A stretch of DNA of 64,000 bases. Source: Hymenobacter ginkgonis (GTDB lineage Bacteria; Bacteroidota; Bacteroidia; Cytophagales; Hymenobacteraceae). The stretch spans positions 248,001 through 312,000 of the forward strand of contig NZ_WQKZ01000002.1 in the NCBI RefSeq assembly GCF_009755225.1, written 5' to 3'. The notes beneath the pieces are model-generated. The model did not search any database and had not been told where the DNA came from. It worked only from the letters and a program-made list of their open reading frames with translations. This document shows, piece by piece, positions 53,468 through 62,939 of the stretch (its first letter is position 1; each line of letters starts with the position of its first letter). Made by a program: the position numbers and the translations under genes.

Positions 53468-53887
53468 ATGTCCTCGGTATTTCCCTCACGTTTGCTGGCT
53501 GGCGCCACGGTGCTGGTGCTGGCCAGCAGCTGCTCCATCTTTCACCGCAAGCACGCCGAGCCCGCCCCGGTGGTCGAAACCGTGCGCACGCCCGATTCGC
53601 CTACCCCCCCCACCGCCGCCCGCGACCTGGCCGACGTGATGACTTCGGTGCTGCACCTGCGCCCCGACCAAACCACCAAGGTGCGCCAGATTCTGAGCTC
53701 GACCGTGGAGCAAGCCAACGCCGCCCGCCAGCAATACCCCGCGCAGTCGCCGCAGCTAAATGCTGCCCTGAGCCGCATCAACAAAGATTCTGATAGCCAG
53801 ATGCGCCAGGCGCTGGGCCCGGCCACCTACAAGGAAATGCAAGCCAAAGGCGCCCAAATTCGGGCCCAGATGCAGCAGCGGCAGTAG
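53468..53887 (+). CDS. Small lipoprotein with Spy/CpxP-like helical region
   Basis: A 139-residue lipoprotein from ATG at 53468 with lipobox VLASSCSIF. After a Pro-rich linker, the helical part reads LADVMTSVLHLRPDQTTKVR and QALGPATYKEMQAKGAQI, resembling LTxxQ/Spy-type periplasmic helices (loose match). The function is unknown. It follows the kinase gene by 68 bases on the same strand. Confidence 0.7.
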   Translation: MSSVFPSRLLAGATVLVLASSCSIFHRKHAEPAPVVETVRTPDSPTPPTAARDLADVMTSVLHLRPDQTTKVRQILSSTVEQANAARQQYPAQSPQLNAALSRINKDSDSQMRQALGPATYKEMQAKGAQIRAQMQQRQ

Positions 53888-54063
53888 CCACCCTACCCCC
53901 CTGGTTGCGGCTGGGGCTCGGTGGGCGGCGTGGCGCGAGCGGCGCCGCGGCGGTGTCGGCGTAGAGTTCGGCCAGCGGCAGCACCAAGCCCAGGCCGGAA
54001 ATTTCCAGTACCTGGGCGGGCTTGGTGAGCAGGGTGTAAAAATCTCTGCCTAGCCTCGTCGTG

Positions 54064-55518
54064 CTACAGGTATTTCAGCAGCCAGCCAATCAGTTGCTTC
54101 ACCTTCGACGTGTAGGGCGGGTACATACTTTTGATGCCCGTAAACCCCACGCGCTGCTGCAACACCGACTTCTCGTTGCTGAATGCCAGGAAGCCCGCGT
54201 GGCCGTGCGCCTTGCCCAGGCCGCTGTTGCCTACCCCCCCAAAGGGCAGCTCGGGGTGCGCCAGCTGCATAATCGTCTCGTTCACGGCGGCGCCGCCCGC
54301 CGAAATAGTATCGAGCAGGTAGCGGCGGTTGGCGGTGCTGGTCGTGAACACGTATTGCGCCAGCGGCTTGAGGCGGGCGTTGACGTAGGCCGCCGCATCG
54401 GACAGTTCCTCGAAGGCAAGCACGGGCAGCAGCGGGCCAAAAATCTCCTCTTCCAGCACGGCGGCGCCGGCCGGCACGTCGGTCAGGATGGTGGGTTCGA
54501 TGTAGTACTGGTGCTCATCGACGCTGCCGCCCTGCGCCACGGTGGCGCCACGGGTTTGGGCATCTTCGAGCAGCGCCGCCACGCGGGCAAAGTGGTGGGC
54601 ATTGACGAGGCGCGCGAAGGAACCTGATTGCTTAATACCCTCACCGTCTGCATTGTAATGTTTTTTGATAACGCGCTGCATCTCGGCCAGCAGCGGCGCT
54701 TGCACGCTGGCTTGCACCAGCAGGTAGTCGGGGGCCACGCAGGTTTGGCCGGCGTTGAGAAACTTGCCCCACACCAGCTTTTCGGCGGCGTCGCGCAGGT
54801 TGGCGGTGGCATCCACGATGGCCGGGCTCTTACCGCCCAGCTCCAGCGTTACGCTACTGAGGTGCTCGGCGGCGGCGCGCATCACGATTTTACCGATTTG
54901 CGGCGAACCAGTGAAAAAAATATGGTCCCAGGGCAGGCGCAGCAGCTCGGTGGCCACTTCCCTACCCCCCTCTAGCACCAGCACCTCCTCGGGCCGAAAC
55001 AGCTCCTCGGCCAGCCGGCGCAACAGGGCCGAAGTAGCCGGCGTTTGCTCGGCGGGCTTGATAACCACGGCGTTGCCCGCCGCGATAGCCGACACCAGCG
55101 GGTCGATGGCCAAGTAAAACGGGTAGTTCCAAGGCGCGATAATGAGCACCACGCCTTTGGGCTCGACTTGCACCCAGCCGCGGGCGCCTACCAGGGCCAG
55201 CGGCGTGGGCACTTTGCGCCGGGCCAGCCACCGCTTGAGGTGCTGGCTGGTGTGCTTGATTTCGGTGAGCGAGGGCCAAATTTCGCTGAGGTCCGTCTCT
55301 TCGGGCGGCTTTTTAAAATCTTGAAAAAGCGCTTGCTGAATCTCGGTTCGGTGCGTGCGTAGCCAATCGGCCAAGCGGGCCAGGCGGTGGCGGCGGGCGG
55401 CGGCATCCTCGGCCCGCAGGGTGGGCGCGTGGGCGCGCAAAGCCGCAAACTGCGCGGCAAACTGGTTGGCGCTGGCGGGGGGGGCAGGCGCAGCGGGTAG
55501 GGTAGCGGTGGGAAGCAT
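54064..55518 (-). CDS. Aldehyde dehydrogenase (ALDH3-like)
   Basis: A 484-residue NAD(P)-dependent aldehyde dehydrogenase oxidising aldehydes to acids. The catalytic Glu lies in VTLELGGKSPAIVDA and the nucleophilic Cys in FLNAGQTCVAPDYLLV. The cofactor region reads LIIAPWNYPFYLAIDPLVSA and FFTGSPQIGKIVMRAA. The length and the end FSNEKSVLQQRVGFTGIKSM...YTSKVK fit the class 3 or coniferyl-aldehyde group. The N-terminus is Ala/Pro-rich and contains an 8-C run in frame. It is convergent with the small lipoprotein gene. Possibly it handles aldehydes from the nearby alcohol oxidase (inference). Confidence 0.95.
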   Translation of the reverse strand: MLPTATLPAAPAPPASANQFAAQFAALRAHAPTLRAEDAAARRHRLARLADWLRTHRTEIQQALFQDFKKPPEETDLSEIWPSLTEIKHTSQHLKRWLARRKVPTPLALVGARGWVQVEPKGVVLIIAPWNYPFYLAIDPLVSAIAAGNAVVIKPAEQTPATSALLRRLAEELFRPEEVLVLEGGREVATELLRLPWDHIFFTGSPQIGKIVMRAAAEHLSSVTLELGGKSPAIVDATANLRDAAEKLVWGKFLNAGQTCVAPDYLLVQASVQAPLLAEMQRVIKKHYNADGEGIKQSGSFARLVNAHHFARVAALLEDAQTRGATVAQGGSVDEHQYYIEPTILTDVPAGAAVLEEEIFGPLLPVLAFEELSDAAAYVNARLKPLAQYVFTTSTANRRYLLDTISAGGAAVNETIMQLAHPELPFGGVGNSGLGKAHGHAGFLAFSNEKSVLQQRVGFTGIKSMYPPYTSKVKQLIGWLLKYL

Positions 55519-55709
55519 AGAACGAAAATGGCGCGCGGCTACTGCACACCCATGAACGTAGCCAACTGAGAAACTGAAAGATACGCCGCAGCTATCAACT
55601 TTTACTATGTCTAGAAGGTTACGGCGGCGTTACTTTTGCAGGGCGGCGGGGGAAATGGTGCGCGTGAGCCGCTGGCAGGAGGGCAGGGATTATTACTAGC
55701 GTTTATTTC

Positions 55710-56864
55710 GTGAAAAGTACGTTTACATGCATTGTGCGGGGCTGGCTGGCCGTTGCCAGTTTTCGCATTCTAGTGGGTTCGGCCGTGGCTGCCCCCTTGC
55801 TCACTGGCTCGGCCGCTAGCCCCGCGCGGCGCCAGCTGCTCGACAGTATGAGCTCGCCGCAGGTGGCGGCGCCCCTACCCGCCGCCGCCGACTCAGGCCG
55901 CACGCGCCGGGCGCGCCGCACCGACTACACGGTGGCCCCTGGCGTAACCTGGCACTACGAAAAGCCGGGGCAGTTTCGCTGGCTCACGCACATTCCGCGC
56001 GACATTATTCAGTACCCCGGCTACGCATTTAAGCGCGAGAATATCCCGACCATTGCGGGCCTGGTGGCGGCTTCGGGGGCGCTGTGGGTGGCCGATATGC
56101 CCATCTTGCACGGCGCCCAAAACCTGGGCCGCTGGATGGGCCTCGATGCCACCAGCACCCAGCGCACGCTGGTGTACGTGCCCTTTCACGTGGGCGGGGC
56201 CAAGGTGCCGTTTGAGTTCAACGTGCCCGACAACCTCAACAGCACGTTCTACTTCCTGGGCGATGGCTGGACGCACCTCACCATTGCGTCGTCCTTCATG
56301 GCCTACGGCATCCTTAAGAAGGATAACCGCGCGGCCCAAACGGCTACCCAGCTCGGCGAAGCCATCCTGAGCACGGGCGTGGTAGTGCAGTCGCTCAAGC
56401 GCCTCACGGGCCGCCAGAGCCCTTTCCGGTCTACTAAAGACCGGGGCGAGTGGCACTTAGCCCCTTCTTATAGCACCTACCAGAGCAACGTTTCCAACTA
56501 CGACGCCTTCCCAACGGGCCACCTGGCCACGGCCATGGCCACGGTCACGGTTATTGCCGAAAACTACCCCGAGTACCGTTTTATTCGCCCCGTGGGCTAC
56601 TCGCTCATGGGCCTGCTCGGCTACTCGATGCTCAACAACGGCGTGCACTGGGCCAGCGACTACCCCATTGGCATTGCCATTGGCTACGGCTTTGCCAAAA
56701 TAGCGGTGCGCAACGGCCGTACCCGCGTGGCCGAGCCCACTGCCCCCGACGGCAGCACCGGCTGGCAGGCGCCCATCCACCCGCGCCCCTGGTACAAGCG
56801 CGGGGAGCTCTCGCCGTTCAGCTACGGGCCCTTCACTGGGGGTAGCCTCACCTGGAAATTGTAG
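55710..56864 (+). CDS. PAP2-family phosphatase, secreted
   Basis: A 384-residue phosphatidic-acid-phosphatase-type protein, start GTG at 55710 giving MKSTFTCIVRGWLAVASF as a signal-like N-terminus. The three catalytic motifs are recognisable: KRLTGRQSP (motif 1), NYDAFPTGHLATAMA (motif 2, with PTGH where PSGH is usual) and NNGVHWASDYPIGIAIG (motif 3). The N-terminal 90 residues are polar with an Arg cluster. It would dephosphorylate a lipid or polyprenyl phosphate. It is convergent with a lipoprotein gene. Confidence 0.9.
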   Translation: MKSTFTCIVRGWLAVASFRILVGSAVAAPLLTGSAASPARRQLLDSMSSPQVAAPLPAAADSGRTRRARRTDYTVAPGVTWHYEKPGQFRWLTHIPRDIIQYPGYAFKRENIPTIAGLVAASGALWVADMPILHGAQNLGRWMGLDATSTQRTLVYVPFHVGGAKVPFEFNVPDNLNSTFYFLGDGWTHLTIASSFMAYGILKKDNRAAQTATQLGEAILSTGVVVQSLKRLTGRQSPFRSTKDRGEWHLAPSYSTYQSNVSNYDAFPTGHLATAMATVTVIAENYPEYRFIRPVGYSLMGLLGYSMLNNGVHWASDYPIGIAIGYGFAKIAVRNGRTRVAEPTAPDGSTGWQAPIHPRPWYKRGELSPFSYGPFTGGSLTWKL

Positions 56865-56991
56865 GTGCAGCGAGTAGCTTTTAGCCATTAGCTCTGGTTA
56901 TGTGAACCCCTAAGGCGACCTTCTAAAAGCACGTCTTGCTCATCTGGTGTGTGGTCAGATAGTTGGGGGATTTCCTAAAAAGCATTATTAC

Positions 56992-57027
56992 AAAAAGGCC
57001 GCCCCTGTACGCAGGAGCGGCCTTTTT
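56992..57027 (-). terminator. Terminator downstream of glycine-free lipoprotein gene
   Basis: AAAAAGGCCGC pairs with GCGGCCTTTTT around a 14-base interior that can pair further (CCTG / CAGG). It lies 19 bases past the minus-strand stop at 57046. Confidence 0.8.
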
Positions 57028-57045
57028 ACTTTCGGCTTGCTGGAT

Positions 57046-57717
57046 TTAGAACAAACCCTTCTTCACCGTTTTGTGGCCGTTTTCGTCGATTTTAATCTTC
57101 GTGCCATCGGCGCGCTTGATTTTCAGCGAGCCGTCATCGCTGCGCTTAATTTTGGCGCCGTTTTCGTATTTCACTTTGCGGTCGTCATCATTATTCTCGA
57201 GCTTTTTGATGCCCGAGCCCTGGCCCACGCGGGCGCCCAGGCTGGGTTTATGAGCGGCCGTGGTGGTCGTCGTAGTGGTGGTAGTGGTGTAGGGGCCAGC
57301 GTAGTAGTTGCCTTGGTTGCCCGTGTAAGTGGCATACTGAGCGGGGTCGGTCACCACCGTTTTCACTTCCGTAGTAGTCGCGTCGTTGGCGGCTTTCAGG
57401 GCAGCGTAGCGGCCGGTAGTATCCGTAGCAAAACGGGTATCGAGGTCGCGCATGGCGCGGCCGCGGCTATAATATATCTGCTGGAGGCGGGCTTTGGCCG
57501 CGGCATCCGTCAAGCTGAGGTCGGTAGCTACCTGGTTGGCCAGTTGGTCGGCGCTGCTGCGGTAGGTAGCCGTGTCAACGGTGGTAGTCGTAGTCGTCGT
57601 GGCTTCGGCACCGCTGGGGGTCGTCGTGGTTTCGGTGGTTTCGGTTTTGCTTTCCTGCGAGCAGGAGGCAGTGGCAAACGCAGCGGCTGCCGCTAAAAAG
57701 AGGAGCTTGGTATTCAT
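57046..57717 (-). CDS. Hypothetical Thr-rich lipoprotein
   Basis: A 223-residue lipoprotein from ATG at 57717 with lipobox ATASCSQES; the longer frame to 57801 is disfavoured. It contains two poly-Thr tracts (about residues 25-50 and 145-155), a helical middle (DQLANQVATDLSLTDAAAKA, LQQIYYSRGRAMRDLD), and a C-terminal tail of short repeats KIKRSDDGSLKIKRADGTKI. The repeats read x-K-x-K-x-x-D-G. No known family is recognised; it may bind the cell wall or polyanions (inference). It ends before a strong terminator. Confidence 0.75.
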   Translation of the reverse strand: MNTKLLFLAAAAAFATASCSQESKTETTETTTTPSGAEATTTTTTTVDTATYRSSADQLANQVATDLSLTDAAAKARLQQIYYSRGRAMRDLDTRFATDTTGRYAALKAANDATTTEVKTVVTDPAQYATYTGNQGNYYAGPYTTTTTTTTTTAAHKPSLGARVGQGSGIKKLENNDDDRKVKYENGAKIKRSDDGSLKIKRADGTKIKIDENGHKTVKKGLF

Positions 57718-57840
57718 CAGATTAAGGTCAGGTAAGGTGCGGCTTTTCCGCAAGTTCAGGATAATACGGCTGGTGACAGGCGAAGTTGTCAATTTTTGCA
57801 CAATACCTTGATAAACCGCCCCTTATAGCACCTCCAGCAT

Positions 57841-58710
57841 TTAGGCGTTCACCACCGAGCCCCCGTTGGGGTGCAGTGTTTGGCCCGAGAAGTAGGAGGC
57901 GTCTTCCGAAGCCAAAAACACGTAGGCGGGCGCCACTTCCGAGGGCTGGCCGGCGCGGCCCATGGGCACATCTTTGCCGAAAAAGGGCAGTTTGAGCAAG
58001 CCCGCGGCCGTCACAAACGGCGTCCAGATGGGGCCCGGCGCCACCGAGTTCACCCGAATACCTTTCTTGATGAGCTGCAACGACAAAGCGCGCGTAAATG
58101 CCTCAATGGCACCCTTGGTCGAGGTGTAGTCGAGCAGCTGCTCGTTGCCTTTGTAGGCATTCACCGAAGTGGTGTTGATGATGGCCGCGCCCTCTTTGAG
58201 GTACTTCAGCGCAGTGCGCGTGATGCGGAACTGCGCGATGATGTTGAGGTTGAAGATGCTATCGAGTTCGCTGTCGGTGATTTCCTCCAGCGAGTCGTGC
58301 CAGTTTTGCTCGGCGGCGTTGTTCACCAGCACATCTAGCTGGCCATATTCGGCTACGGTGCGCTCCACTATTTCGGCGCAGAAGGCGGGCACTTTCAGGT
58401 CGCCGGGTAGCAGCAGGCAGCGGCGGCCTTCGGCCTGCACCAATTGCTGGGTTTTGGCGGCATCTTCCTGCTCGCTGGCCATGTACACGATGGCCAAGTC
58501 GGCGCCTTCGCGGGCAAAGTGCACGGCTACGGCCCGGCCAATGCCCGAGTCGCCGCCCGTGATGAGGGCAATTTTATCTTTGAGCTTATCGGCACCTTTA
58601 TAACCCTCGCGAATGTGCTCGGGCTCGGGCGTCATCTTGCTTTCTAGGCCGGGGTGGCCGGCACCCGCATCTTGGTGCTGGGGCGGAAAAATGGTGGGTT
58701 TATCAGACAT
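57841..58710 (-). CDS. Short-chain dehydrogenase (general stress protein 39-like)
   Basis: A 289-residue NAD(P)-dependent SDR. The extended N-terminus (QDAGAGHPGLESKMTPEPEH) is typical of the YdaD/GSP39 group. The Rossmann motif is ALITGGDSGIGRAVAVHFA, the NNAA motif is in VLVNNAAEQN, catalytic Ser is in NTTSVNAYKG, and Tyr-x-x-x-Lys in LDYTSTKGAIEAF. The C-terminus ends SYFSGQTLHPNGGSVVNA. The substrate is unknown; homologues are induced by stress. Confidence 0.94.
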   Translation of the reverse strand: MSDKPTIFPPQHQDAGAGHPGLESKMTPEPEHIREGYKGADKLKDKIALITGGDSGIGRAVAVHFAREGADLAIVYMASEQEDAAKTQQLVQAEGRRCLLLPGDLKVPAFCAEIVERTVAEYGQLDVLVNNAAEQNWHDSLEEITDSELDSIFNLNIIAQFRITRTALKYLKEGAAIINTTSVNAYKGNEQLLDYTSTKGAIEAFTRALSLQLIKKGIRVNSVAPGPIWTPFVTAAGLLKLPFFGKDVPMGRAGQPSEVAPAYVFLASEDASYFSGQTLHPNGGSVVNA

Positions 58711-58897
58711 CAGGAGGGTTAAATCGAGGTAAGGAGTTTGTCCTAACGGCTGGTACCGTACGGGGTTACGGCGCAGCTTTAACCTAGCTACCCCACGCCC
58801 TACGGCCCTACCCCTGCTCCTTACCCCCGACCTTTGCCCCAGCTTTAGCTGACTTGGCTACCTCAAACAGGGTACTTTACCAGGGCAGTTTCGTACG

Positions 58898-60049
58898 ATG
58901 GAAGAAATTTTGGATCCCCGGCCGGGCCAGGCGCGCCTGGCCATTGCGCTGTTTTTTCTGGTGTCGGGGTTTGGGTTTGCCACCTGGGCCTCGCGCATTC
59001 CCACTATTCAGCACCGGCTGGGGCTCAACGAGGCCGAGCTGGGCGGCGTGCTGCTGGCCATGCCTGCCGGCCTCATGCTCACGCTGCCCGTAACGGGCGT
59101 GCTGCTGCGGCGCTTCAGCAGCCGGCAAGTAATGCTGGTGGGCGCCATCCTTTACAACCTGGTGCTGGCGCTGCTGGGCCTGGCCGCGCATACGTGGCAG
59201 CTGGTGGCGCTGCTGTTCTGCTTCGGGTCGTCGCGCAACTTGCTCAACATCTCCATGAATGCGCAGTCGGTGGGCGTGCAGGCGCGCTATGGGCGCTCCA
59301 TCATTGCCTCGTTTCATGGGGTGTGGAGCGTGGCCGGCTTTGCGGCGGCAGCGCTGGGCACGCTGCTGGTGGGGCGCACGGTGGGCCCCGGGCCGCACTT
59401 CGCGGCGGTGGCGGTGGTGCTTACGGCGGTGGCCCTGCTCAGCTACCGCCACAGCCTGGCCCTACCCCCCAACCCCGCCGCCCGCAAGCCCGGCTTTAGC
59501 TGGCCCGACCAAGCCTTGCTGCGCTTTGGGGCGGTGGCCTTTGCCTCGATGGCCTGCGAGGGCGCCATGTACGATTGGAGCTCCATTTACTTCGAAAAAG
59601 CCGTGCTGCTGCCCAAAACCGCCGCCACGCTGGGCTTTGCTACCTACATGGTAGCCATGACGGTAGGGCGCTTTAGTGGCGACTGGCTGGCCAACCGGTT
59701 CGGCGTGCAGCCGGTGCTACACTACAGCGGCCTGCTGATAGGCGCGGGGCTGCTGCTGGCCGCGCTGGTACCCTTGCCGTTGGTGGCGGGGGTAGGGTTT
59801 GTGCTGGTGGGGCTGGGGGTGTCGTGCGTTATCCCCATGGTATTTGGGTTGGCTGGGCGGGCGGCGCTTAGCTCGGGGGCGGCCATCGCGGGCGTATCGA
59901 CAGTCGGGTATTTCGGCTTTTTGATGGTGCCGCCGCTCATTGGCTTCATCGCCGAGGCCGCCAATTTGCGGTGGTCGTTTGGGCTAATGGCCGTGTTTGG
60001 CGGCTTGGTGGTGTGGCTGGTGCGCGGCATGGCCCCCGAAAAAGCCTGA
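58898..60049 (+). CDS. MFS transporter
   Basis: A 383-residue inner-membrane transporter with about 12 helices from ATG at 58898. The first helix reads ALFFLVSGFGFATWASRIPTI, followed by a G-x-L-L-A-M-P-A-G segment and FSSRQVM between helices 2 and 3. This matches the group of MFS proteins with an RIPxI motif after helix 1. A second half repeats the pattern (FATYMVAMTVGRFSGDWLANR). The substrate is not determinable. It is followed by a pseudouridine-synthase gene after about 107 bases. Confidence 0.92.
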   Translation: MEEILDPRPGQARLAIALFFLVSGFGFATWASRIPTIQHRLGLNEAELGGVLLAMPAGLMLTLPVTGVLLRRFSSRQVMLVGAILYNLVLALLGLAAHTWQLVALLFCFGSSRNLLNISMNAQSVGVQARYGRSIIASFHGVWSVAGFAAAALGTLLVGRTVGPGPHFAAVAVVLTAVALLSYRHSLALPPNPAARKPGFSWPDQALLRFGAVAFASMACEGAMYDWSSIYFEKAVLLPKTAATLGFATYMVAMTVGRFSGDWLANRFGVQPVLHYSGLLIGAGLLLAALVPLPLVAGVGFVLVGLGVSCVIPMVFGLAGRAALSSGAAIAGVSTVGYFGFLMVPPLIGFIAEAANLRWSFGLMAVFGGLVVWLVRGMAPEKA

Positions 60050-60156
60050 CCCGAAGTTGACCTGCGCGCACCAGTGCCGCCCTACCTCCCTCTTCGCCGG
60101 GGAGGGGGTAGGGCAGCGCCACGCATTAATATTTCCTCCATCATCACAGCAACTCC

Positions 60157-60780
60157 TTGGAAACCAACCTCGACGATTTAGTCCTACCCCCTACCCCCCA
60201 CCGACACTTCCTGCTGCACAAGCCCTACGGCTACCTCAGCCAGTTCAGGAGCGAGGCGGCTGTGGAAGTGCGCAAAAAGAAGTTTTTGGGCGAGCTGCAC
60301 GACTTCCCCGCCGGCCTCATGGCCATTGGCCGGCTCGATGAGGACAGCGAAGGCCTGCTGCTGCTCACCACCGACGGCCGCTTGAGCGAGCAGGTACGCA
60401 GCCGCCACGTCGAGAAGGAATACTATGCCCAAGTTGATGGCCAGCTCACACCCGAGGCCCTGGCGGCGTTGCAGCAGGGCGTGGCTATCAGCATCCACGG
60501 CGTGGCCTACCGCACGCTGCCCTGCCAGGTGCGCCTGCTGGCCGAGGCGCCGGCCCTACCCCCCCGCGGCCGCCGCATCCGCGACGACCGGCACGGACCC
60601 ACCAGCTGGGTCTCGCTCACGCTCACGGAGGGCAAATACCGGCAGGTGCGCAAAATGACGGCGGCCGTGGGCTTCCCTACCCTGCGGCTGGTGCGGGTGC
60701 GCATCGGCGGTATAGAGCTGGGCGAGCTGCTACCCGGCACCGCCCGCGAGGTGCCTAGTTTAGGGCTGGCGCTGGCGTAA
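60157..60780 (+). CDS. RluE-type 23S rRNA pseudouridine synthase
   Basis: A 207-residue RsuA-family enzyme isomerising a uridine in 23S rRNA. The start is a TTG at 60157; no in-frame ATG lies upstream. The sequence [16 protein letters not shown] leads to the catalytic [18 protein letters not shown] with the active Asp. The end [26 protein letters not shown] is the family C-terminal core. No S4 domain precedes it, as in RluE. The substrate position is by analogy. The non-ATG start may be a mis-annotation or indicate low expression. Confidence 0.9.
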   Translation: METNLDDLVLPPTPHRHFLLHKPYGYLSQFRSEAAVEVRKKKFLGELHDFPAGLMAIGRLDEDSEGLLLLTTDGRLSEQVRSRHVEKEYYAQVDGQLTPEALAALQQGVAISIHGVAYRTLPCQVRLLAEAPALPPRGRRIRDDRHGPTSWVSLTLTEGKYRQVRKMTAAVGFPTLRLVRVRIGGIELGELLPGTAREVPSLGLALA

Positions 60781-60812
60781 TCCCGATATTTGGGGTTCAA
60801 ACGCATAAACCC

Positions 60813-61022
60813 ATGGACGTTAAAGACAGCAACGGCACCCTACTCGCTGAGGGCGACTCGGTTACGCTCATCAAAGACCTTAAAGTAAAAGGCTCGTCGC
60901 AGACGCTCAAGCGCGGTACATTGGTCAAAAATATCCGCCTCACCAACTCGGCCGCCGAGATTGAAGGCCGCGCCGGCGGCAGCACCATGGTGCTCAAAAC
61001 GGAGTTTTTGAAGAAAGCGTAA
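60813..61022 (+). CDS. PhnA-domain protein (YjdM C-terminal type)
   Basis: A 69-residue protein from ATG at 60813. [20 protein letters not shown], then [20 protein letters not shown] and [11 protein letters not shown], match the C-terminal domain of PhnA/YjdM. The N-terminal zinc ribbon of longer homologues is absent. Despite the name, a role in phosphonate use is not established for such proteins. It follows the pseudouridine-synthase gene by 32 bases. Confidence 0.88.
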   Translation: MDVKDSNGTLLAEGDSVTLIKDLKVKGSSQTLKRGTLVKNIRLTNSAAEIEGRAGGSTMVLKTEFLKKA

Positions 61023-61054
61023 ATTGCTAGGAGCAACGGCAACTATCTAGCTGC

Positions 61055-61062
61055 TAACTTTG
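61055..61062 (+). promoter_or_regulatory. Candidate -7 element of the cold-shock-domain gene
   Basis: TAACTTTG matches TAnnTTTG. No well-spaced -33 element is seen. Transcription from here would give a leader of about 70 bases, similar to other cold-shock genes that have long 5' UTRs. Confidence 0.35.
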
Positions 61063-61138
61063 TTTAAATCACTACCTAACAGCAGGCAGCCGTTCTTTTT
61101 AGTTGAACGACTGGGCCTGTCACGATTAACCCCAACCT

Positions 61139-61600
61139 ATGGCCAGAGCGCAGGAAACCTTCAGCAAAAAAGAAAACGAAAAGAAGCGGTTAAAAAAGAA
61201 AACCGAGAAGGAGGAGAAGAAGAAGGAACGCCAGGCTAACGCCACGCAGGGCCAGAGCCTAGAGGACATGCTGGCGTACGTGGACGAGAACGGCAACATC
61301 ACTTCGACCCCGCCCGACCCGACCCGGAAGCGTAAAGAAATTGCCCTGGAGGACATCCAAGTGGGTGTGCCTAAGCAGGAAGACCGTGAGCCAGAAGACT
61401 TGGTTCGCACCGGCACTGTGTCGTTCTTCAACGACTCGAAGGGCTATGGTTTCATCAAGGACCAGACGAGCCAGGAAAGCATTTTCGTGCACGCCAACGC
61501 GCTGAACGGCCTCACGCTGAAGGAAGGCAACAAAGTAACTTTTGAAGTGGAAATGGGCATGAAAGGCCCCACCGCTGTGCGCGTGAAAATGAGCGCCTAA
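61139..61600 (+). CDS. Cold-shock-domain protein with charged N-terminal extension
   Basis: A 153-residue RNA-binding protein. Residues 1-40 are a Lys/Glu-rich helix (KKENEKKRLKKKTEKEEKKK), 40-85 a linker, and about 88-153 a cold-shock domain with RNP1-like SKGYGFIKD, RNP2-like SIFVHANAL and the end KVTFEVEMGMKGPTAVRVKM. The extension is absent in classical CspA and is common in Bacteroidota homologues. It may act as an RNA chaperone. A strong terminator follows. Confidence 0.93.
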   Translation: MARAQETFSKKENEKKRLKKKTEKEEKKKERQANATQGQSLEDMLAYVDENGNITSTPPDPTRKRKEIALEDIQVGVPKQEDREPEDLVRTGTVSFFNDSKGYGFIKDQTSQESIFVHANALNGLTLKEGNKVTFEVEMGMKGPTAVRVKMSA

Positions 61601-61628
61601 GCGCTTAAGTATCGTCGCTATATAAACA

Positions 61629-61670
61629 ACAAAAGCGGCGGTAGCTCCTGGGAGCTGCCGCCGCTTTTGT
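61629..61670 (+). terminator. Terminator after the cold-shock-domain gene
   Basis: A 20-bp stem, ACAAAAGCGGCGGTAGCTCC with its complement across a two-base loop and one G-U pair, ending in TTTTGT. Confidence 0.85.
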
Positions 61671-61743
61671 GCGTCTGGGGCCCTACCCCCTTCTGCGTGC
61701 GCAAGCACTTGAATGGCCGAGGTTTCTTGCTTTCCTTCACGGC

Positions 61744-62607
61744 ATGAAACACGTTTTTATTGCGCTCGGGCTTGGGGTGGCGCTGGCGGGCTGCGCGCCG
61801 CGCGTGATTACGCAGGCCACGCATACGGCCCGCCCGGCGGTGGCCACAACGGGCCCCGCTGGCTTTTTAGTGATTAAAGAAACCGAAGCCTTTACCGGCC
61901 CAGCTGAGGAACTGGGTGACATTCACATAAAAGACGGCGGCTTCACACTCAACTGCGACTACGAAACCACCGTGGCATTGGCTACTACGCAAGCCCAGCA
62001 GTTGGGCGCCAACGTGCTAAAAATCTACGAGCACCAGCTGCCCGATATGTGGCGCAGCACCTGCCACCGCATTCGGGCCAAGGCCCTGCGCGTGGCCGAC
62101 CTCACGCCCTACGAGAAGGAAATAGTGTGGCAGCCCACGCGCCGCCTGCGCCCAATCGACTTCAAGGCCAGCACCGCCAGCCGGCCCTTCGAGGCAGCTA
62201 CGAATAGCGGCGTGCGCTATCATTACGCGGGTCGCATGTTTCAGGGCAAGGTGCAGCTCACGGTCGAAACGTATTTCGATTGCCAGAACTCGTACTTTAA
62301 AGGCACCCGCGACCCGGCCCTTACCCTGGCCCACGAGCAGGGGCATTTCGACCTCACCGAAATCTACGCCCGCCGCTTCACCCAAGCCCTGCAAGAGCAA
62401 GTAGCCGACACCAAAGAGCTAGAAGCCAAGCAGCAAGCCATCTACCACCAGGTAATGACGGAGGCCCAAACCCGCCAGGATAAGTACGACAGTGAGGTGT
62501 ACGCCGACCGCAGCAAGCAGCCCGCCTGGCTCGCCGAAATCGCGCAGGAGCTGCACGCCACGCAGGTCTACGCCAGCAAACAGCTGACGATTAAGATTAA
62601 GACGTAG
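61744..62607 (+). CDS. DUF922-like lipoprotein with HEQGH motif
   Basis: A 287-residue lipoprotein from ATG at 61744 with lipobox VALAGCAPR. The first half has a beta-rich segment (FLVIKETEAFTGPAEELGDI). The second half carries LTLAHEQGHFDLTEIYARRF, the HExxH-like motif typical of DUF922, which suggests a metallopeptidase-like fold; it is followed by long helices ending YASKQLTIKIK. The catalytic function is unproven. It begins within 75 bases of the preceding terminator. Confidence 0.85.
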   Translation: MKHVFIALGLGVALAGCAPRVITQATHTARPAVATTGPAGFLVIKETEAFTGPAEELGDIHIKDGGFTLNCDYETTVALATTQAQQLGANVLKIYEHQLPDMWRSTCHRIRAKALRVADLTPYEKEIVWQPTRRLRPIDFKASTASRPFEAATNSGVRYHYAGRMFQGKVQLTVETYFDCQNSYFKGTRDPALTLAHEQGHFDLTEIYARRFTQALQEQVADTKELEAKQQAIYHQVMTEAQTRQDKYDSEVYADRSKQPAWLAEIAQELHATQVYASKQLTIKIKT

Positions 62608-62939
62608 CTACCTATAGCAGCAGGTTGTTACATCTAACTGCTTAGCAGAGTAGGCAGTGAGCTTATAGTTTGAACCATTGCTTGGCAAACTGCGCGCCTA
62701 CGGCCTACCAAGTACCACTAAGTGGTCTGCTTTGCACGAATATTTTTTATTGAGTAGTCTCTCTTTATCTTATCGCAGGACATTGCAAATAGCTTTTTAT
62801 CCGGTATTTTAGTGTAGGCCAGCCTTGTAAGCCCTTGCATAGCAAATAGAGGCAGATGCTTGCTTGCCAAAATCAGTAAATTCTTCTGTGAGAAAGCGCC
62901 TACCTACTGTCAACGGTTACACTGTTCAACCTACCAGTC
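62608..62939. other. Intergenic region before hypothetical membrane protein
   Basis: A 332-base gap, more AT-rich after 62730. No ORF, hairpin, tRNA or consensus promoter was seen. Confidence 0.5.
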